Shown here one piece after another: positions 56,773 to 62,000 of a stretch of 62,000 bases of DNA. The stretch is from the NCBI GenBank assembly GCA_037447655.1, contig JBBHKE010000144.1, forward strand, positions 1 through 62,000. Reading direction: 5' to 3'. Each line of letters opens with the position of its first letter. Position 1 is the stretch's first letter. The DNA is from Zygnema cylindricum. Its lineage: Eukaryota > Streptophyta > Zygnematophyceae > Zygnematales > Zygnemataceae. The notes beneath the pieces are model-generated. The model searched no databases and had not been told where the DNA came from. It saw only the letters and a list, made by a program, of their open reading frames with translations. The translations under genes and the position numbers were made by a program.

Positions 56773-57235
56773 TAATGTTGGGTATCGAGGGCCCCTTGCC
56801 AATATTCGATATGTACCGAAATTTGGGTACCCGATAATCGATATATCGCTTGGATATATCGAGGAGCATAATATCGCGATTTTTTTGCGATATATCGGCC
56901 AATATCACGATATATTTCAATCGCGATATATCGAAGTCACGCTAGGTCAATTTTTTTTCTCACCCCCCCCCCCCCCCCCCCCCCCTGGGCCGCTTTTCCC
57001 GGGGGGGGGGGGGGGGGGGGGGCAATTATTTTCCGTACGACTTTCGTACGACTTTCGTACGATTTCCCATACGGTATTCCGTACTGGATATGTACGGACA
57101 CCCACCTTTTACCATATATATCGCAATATAATATGTTGGTCCCGGTACGATATATCGAGGCCTCTGACCGATCGATAATCGATTAATCGAATATCAAACT
57201 TATCGCGATATGATTTTACCTGATACCCAGCATTA
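56773..57235. mobile_element. D-type inverted-repeat element with poly(C)/poly(G) core
   Basis: Begins TAATGTTGGGTATCGAGG and ends CCTGATACCCAGCATTA. The core at 56963-57022 is a run of about 25 C, a short spacer TGGGCCGCTTTTCCC, and a run of about 24 G, so the two runs can pair. The outer parts are CGATATATCG-rich and match 25685-26086 in reverse. Confidence 0.88.
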
Positions 57236-57382
57236 AAAAAAAGCCTTGAATATGGAATAATTAGTGTAGCAGTTGAGGAATTACCGTGGAGACTGTTGTA
57301 ATGGAAGCACACATTAAATAATTATGAGTATGCGATTACCGGCACCGATGGTAATTACTCACAGAAAAATGAATTTTATATA

Positions 57383-58080
57383 AGGGTGAACTTCCATTAG
57401 AGGAAAAGTGGGGTTGTTTACTGGACGCCGTACGATTTCGTACAGATTCGTACCATTTTTTATTTTTTGTCAGACGAAACATGTCTACTGGATGGCTCCA
57501 ATATTATAGGCGTACATGTCGACCGTTGGATTTTTCACTTTTTTAGATTCGCGAAGCAATCACGCAAATCGTCCAGTGTGAAGAGACTCTCCTCGGGAGG
57601 AGAGTTTCTTCAAACAGGTCGCGTACCATTGGTACACGTGAAAATTAGAAAAAAAATCCACCACGAACAGGCAATGTGAATCGAACACGTCGTACACGCC
57701 ATGTGCCTTCCGCCACGGTCTATGCAGGTCAACCGAAATATCTTCGCACGCTCTTTCTGACATCCGCTGACCTTAAAAGTTTGCGGCGCCTTTTTGACAT
57801 TCCGTTCCGAAATTTTGATTTTCAATTTCAAAATTAAAATCTAGTCGCAAAATTTTCGTACGAATCATTAACTACCTCCACCCGTACAAATATAACGTAC
57901 AGATTTTCAGCTTGAAGAATATTTATAGATTTTAAGAATCTGAAAACTAACCTACGTGGCGCCAATCATAATTGAGAAACGATGTCTACTGGCACGACAT
58001 AATGGAAGGCCGTGCCAGTAAACACTAGAAATAGACGTATCTGCATGTTTACTGGGACCGCCTAATGGAGAACAGGCCTA
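57383..58080. mobile_element. Possible inverted-repeat element, about 700 bp
   Basis: Ends AGGGTGAACTTCCATTAG and CTAATGGAGAACAGGCCT are imperfect inverted repeats and resemble the right end of the 60.6-61.9 kb element (CTAATGGAACCTCACCCTA). Inside, short frames only. Confidence 0.5.
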
Positions 58081-58278
58081 AAATGGTACAGTTTGTCTGT
58101 ACAAATACTATAATTACTGCGCTGGTAACAAAATTTTAAAAGAGAAAAACACGCTCAATCGCATGAGCACATACCCTCAGTGACGTCAACCTGTAAAGCG
58201 GTGGCACAAAACCATTTATGACTTCAAAATAGACAGATTTTCAAAATATCATCTTTGACGCCCAGATAAAAAAATTAG

Positions 58279-58812
58279 TAGTGTTGTGTATCGAGTAAAA
58301 ACTTATCGCGATGAAACCGATATCGATAGCTATCGGTTATTGAACGGTGATGGGGTACCGATATATTTTTACAAATAGTACGGTATTTTAGGGAAAACAT
58401 GAACGAAGTGCGTACAGAGTTGTAAAGACCACGGGGAGGGGGGGGAGGGGGGGCCTTGAAGTTTTTATCCCAACCCATTCCATACCAGAGTACGGAGTTA
58501 TTGCCGATAGTTAGCGTTGTGTATCAATAGCCATTTGCCAATAATCACTATGCACCTTTTTTTGGCGTACCGATGTTCCATATATTGGCACGATATATTA
58601 GTACCGGTATTATCAGATTTTTCATCGCGATAACACCGGTTTCGATAACTTTCGGCGATAACTCCGTACTCTGGATGGAAAACAGGGAATCCTCCGGAAT
58701 CCTCTTCTCCGTACGGAAAGGATTTCGTACCCTATTTTCGTACCCTATTAACATTGTCGGAGTCTTTCTATGTTACATTGTTCCGTTATTTTATTTTGTT
58801 ACCCTATTTACT
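58279..58812. mobile_element. D-type element fragments
   Basis: GTGTTGTGTATCGAG at 58280 and GTTGTGTATCAATAG at 58513 look like D-type left ends, with TATCG-rich sequence and a G-run at 58434-58455. Boundaries are unclear; nested or truncated copies are likely. Confidence 0.45.
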
Positions 58813-59696
58813 ACTGTTGTGTATCGGTAAAAAAATTATCGCGATAACACCGATACCGATAGTTATCGGTTATCGAACGGTCAGCGGTCCCGATATATTT
58901 GTACTTTCTGTACTTTCTGTCCGGAGTGCTTTCTGTCCGGTAAACTGAATGGTAAATTTACGAGAAATGTACGGTTTTTTACGGGAAATGTACAAAATTT
59001 GACGAAAAAATACGTTGCACGTTGTAGTACTTTTTGGGCGGTTAACTGAACATAAATTTAACAGGAACGTACGGAATTGTATCGATAAACTGATTATCAT
59101 GGAACGGTAAAAAGACGGCGGACACAAAGTACAACGGATGCAAAATTACATTATGCGCGCCGCCGGAATCGAACGGACGACATTATATGAGAAAATACGA
59201 TCGGACGGTCGGCGTGAGCGCCGGCATCTCGGAATGGCTTTTTTGGCAGCTTTTGCCAACAAAGCCGACTGATTGACACATGGCAGGTTTCCAGTGTATC
59301 CCAAAAAATAAAGGGACAAAGCCACGGCATCGGATGTGAAAGGTACATCATTTAAATGGAGCCGTACTAAAGCCGGACACATCTTGTGCCGGCTACAGTA
59401 CTTTCGGCTTGTACAAATGATCTGATTGGTAGGTACCTCAAGGGTTGTGAGTAGGGCGCGTCGGGGGAATAAGACGTACAGTTGAGTGTACATGCCGTAC
59501 ATTTATCTGTAAGGCTCGTACAGTTATCGCCGATAGTTATCGTTATCGGCATTATCGCCGAGAAGTAGCCGATATTATCGGCTACTTATCGGCGATAAGA
59601 CCGATAGCGATATATCGTACCAATATATCGATTATCGGGTCCCCAAAAAAAGGCCCATATCGGCTATCGGCAAATCCTTACCGATACACAACACTA
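58812..59696. mobile_element. D-type inverted-repeat element (about 885 bp)
   Basis: Begins TACTGTTGTGTATCGGTAA and ends TTACCGATACACAACACTA. Left and right 70 bp are rich in TTATCGGCGATAA-type motifs. Includes a more GC-rich centre with short frames but no recognised domain. Confidence 0.78.
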
Positions 59697-59794
59697 GTAT
59701 TTTGTAAGTGTGGGACTTACGGCAAATTTCACATATTGAAGAGAGGTGCCGAAGGTCCCACACCCAGAGCCGCACGTGTTCGAAACCCCTCCTA

Positions 59795-60348
59795 TACAAT
59801 AAACTGCCAATCATTATTAGCGTTTAGAAATTATTAGTGTTAAAAAATAATTAGCGTTATTAACGCTACTGTAGTCTGAGTTTTTCAAGATTTTGAAAAA
59901 AAAAGTTTACTCTAATTGATCCATAACGTTGATTTGGTGCCATCAGGATCTTTACAGTAAAATAGGAGAAAGTACAAAATATGACAAATCGTACACCGTC
60001 GCGTCCTTTTACTATAATTTATTCATAACTCTAATTTGGGTTTTATCAGGTATAATTAATACGCGATCAACAACTTTCCACTAAAATAGGTACAATCTCA
60101 TTCCGCCTTTCATTCTGAGCGCAGGTTTACGTGCGATCGCGATTAATTTAATCCATATTTAATACCTTTTTACTCAACAAAGTACCATTTTGTACGGACT
60201 ATCACAGTATTCAAGAAAATCTTAAACTACAATTATTAACGCTAATTCACCAGAACCTTAATTAACGTAAAGAAAAAATTAGTGTTAGGGGTCAAGATTT
60301 GGGGGTGCCGATATAGCGTTCATAACGCAAATAACGAATGGTGTTGTA
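59795..60348. mobile_element. B-type inverted-repeat element, diverged
   Basis: Left end TACAATAAACTGCCAATCATT and right end AACGAATGGTGTTGTA are degenerate, but the body (GTACAAAATATGACAAATCG, ACACCGTCGCGTCC, GGGGGTGCCGATATAGCGTT) matches 25060-25637 throughout. Confidence 0.7.
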
Positions 60349-60568
60349 GTTAATCGGTCGATATCAGTTGTAACATCCCAAACAAATTGAGCAGCACGTC
60401 ATGTGCGAACATGTAGCATATATCATGATATACAACAAACACAAAAATTTAAACAAAATTGTTACAGTTATCACATTAAACCTTTAGGAAAAAAATGGAA
60501 ATGTTGCCGCCTCATCAAGAATATTGAATGTTGGCTTTTTTACTACGGTTAAACTCATTTTTCGGTGA

Positions 60569-61944
60569 ATTAGGGTACAACCCCATGTGTTTGCATACGG
60601 TATTTTTTTTCTGTCGTTATCCTTTAAAATTTAGCACCGTACTGCCTAAGTTGCAAGCGTACGAAGAAATCGCAAATTTGTAAAGTACAATTTGCGTCAG
60701 CGTCGAACTTAGGATGTACAAACAATTTGTCGTCCTATGTTTATTTTACCCACTGTCACGTCATCTCAAACTTATCATAAACCACATCGGCAATGTGTTT
60801 TAAACAAAGTAGAACCGTTTACACAAACAGGAAAACCTATTACCACGTGTGAAGAGTTTTCAAAAGTTTTTGACAACTAGATAAAATATAGGGATGCTCG
60901 TTTTTGTCCGCATGCACCTTATACGGTTTTGTTTTGAAAGGGTCTCAATGGTGCAGTGCCATTTCACATAAAGGTGAAAAATATGCGAAATCATGGCGGC
61001 AAGACAAGAGAGATTTACGCAAAGGCATCTTGTACAGCCACGGATGTAAGGTTGCACGTCTACCATGTCCCGCAATGACATGAGACATACCAAATCGTTT
61101 CATAAATTACAATGTGTCTTGCGACGCTTCAAAAAGTTACGAAAATTACGGTGCGACAAGACAAAATGTACACGTTGACAACCGTCACGAGCATTGTGGA
61201 TGTCTACAATCATCATAGAGTTAAGGAACAATTTCGAGTAAGAGCATTGTTCCATTAGGCGGTCTCTGTAAACGTCAAAAAAACGTTTAATGAAGCCGTC
61301 GTTCCATTGTGTCGCGTCAGTAACCGACATTTTATTTGCGTGGCACAATTTGATTGGATCCACGTAGTAGATAAATAAGATTCTGCTAATCTTCAAAGAA
61401 TCTTTGTCAACAAATTGTGACCACATATTTGTACCAGCGAAGGTAAAAAGTGACTCGTACAACGAATTGAATGAAATTTTTTCGGGCATACGAAACTTAA
61501 GATTTGTAAAAGCGTACCAAAATGTCAGAATGGTTAGTGGATGGCAACAGACGCGAAAATAAAATCCTCCGTTAGAAATATTTTTACGGCTTCCGGTGGC
61601 CTCGCATCCTCCCAAGCGGAGGGCACATGTCATATGCGATGTGTACCCACCTAGTCGCGCGGTCGTCATTGATATTTGTTCGCTTTTCCACGAGGCGGGA
61701 TGGTATAGACTAGGCGCTTAGAATTACCTACTCCGGGCCACTTGTTGCGAACTGAAAGTGTCAGACGATGGCGTATCCGATTATGCATCCGACAGTCAAT
61801 GTTTACGCCCGTAAACGTGGAGAATCAAATCACTCATTAAGTAGGCTTGTTTTTCATACAATTTTTTTTTTGTATGGCACTGTACGAAACAATACGAATT
61901 TTAGTAAACAACGACATTTATTCCCTAATGGAACCTCACCCTAA
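60569..61944 (-). mobile_element. Larger E-type element carrying a 189-codon ORF
   Basis: Right end (about 61923-61999) and an internal block near 61170 match the 42477-43236 element in inverted orientation. The left end (TAGGGTACAACCCCATGTG near 60569) is an inference from a weak inverted match. It appears to be the longer relative of that element. Confidence 0.45.
61100..61669 (-). CDS. Hypothetical protein, possibly transposon-encoded (189 aa)
   Basis: An uninterrupted frame inside the E-type repeat. I do not recognise the family. The C-terminal half contains SVTDATQWNDGFIKRFF and VYRDRLMEQCSYSK, faintly like the first helix of the Myb/SANT-like domains encoded by PIF/Harbinger-type transposons, but this is weak. 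Codon use and Cys/Phe content do not resemble the window's host genes. It may be one exon of a longer decayed ORF. Confidence 0.3.
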   Translation of the reverse strand: MTTARLGGYTSHMTCALRLGGCEATGSRKNISNGGFYFRVCCHPLTILTFWYAFTNLKFRMPEKISFNSLYESLFTFAGTNMWSQFVDKDSLKISRILFIYYVDPIKLCHANKMSVTDATQWNDGFIKRFFDVYRDRLMEQCSYSKLFLNSMMIVDIHNARDGCQRVHFVLSHRNFRNFLKRRKTHCNL

Positions 61945-62000
61945 ACACATAGAGACACATGAAATCCATGTCTGCTGGATCCGCGCTTAAAAAAAAAGTA

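Overview
This is nuclear DNA of a eukaryote, most likely a streptophyte (a charophyte alga or an early-diverging land plant). Evidence: five spliced protein genes, one of them a bHLH121/URI-type transcription factor, one a plastid fatty-acid-binding protein of the chalcone-isomerase-like family, and one a histone H2A.X with a plant-type SQEF tail. Exons are short, introns are AT-rich and often about 1 kb, and intergenic DNA is full of TA-flanked inverted-repeat transposon remnants and microsatellites. I cannot name the species. No operon, CRISPR array, rRNA or bacterial signal is present.

Layout. (1) 407-11151, + strand: importin-13/transportin-3-type nuclear transport receptor, 9 exons, about 953 aa; introns 1 and 2 carry GGGAGA-type purine tracts and intron 4 carries a 1.4 kb (CCCTCT)n array. 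(2) 11152-14020: intergenic, decayed repeats. (3) 14021-20408, - strand: bHLH121-like regulator, about 1,040 aa, with CACGTG boxes in its upstream region. (4) 20.4-31.4 kb: accessory DNA holding a broken Ty1/copia element, a 255 bp tandem duplication, a tRNA-like SINE head, several inverted-repeat elements, a 43 bp near-perfect palindrome, and a second copy of the repeat that forms the importin promoter. (5) 31452-40371, - strand: nicotinamide/nicotinate mononucleotide adenylyltransferase (NMNAT), 11 exons, about 375 aa, with an unusual N-terminal extension that looks like a mitochondrial presequence plus a hydrophobic segment. (6) 40.9-45.0 kb: a block of inverted-repeat elements. (7) 45377-51047, + strand: chalcone-isomerase-like fatty-acid-binding protein, 7 exons, 328 aa. 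(8) 51.0-54.0 kb: intergenic repeats. (9) 54523-55436, + strand: histone H2A.X, 3 exons, 131 aa. (10) 55.4-62.0 kb: more inverted-repeat elements, one with a 189-codon ORF.

The genes are ordinary housekeeping and regulatory genes (nuclear transport, iron or redox regulation, NAD synthesis, plastid lipid handling, DNA-damage chromatin) and do not form one pathway. The most striking whole-window signal is splicing: 4 of the 30 introns I can model begin with GC rather than GT (H2A.X intron 1, two NMNAT introns, one fatty-acid-binding-protein intron). Each is forced by reading frame and protein homology. This is far above the roughly 1% usual in plants. Exon boundaries were read by eye from frame, splice consensus and remembered family motifs; no alignment was run.
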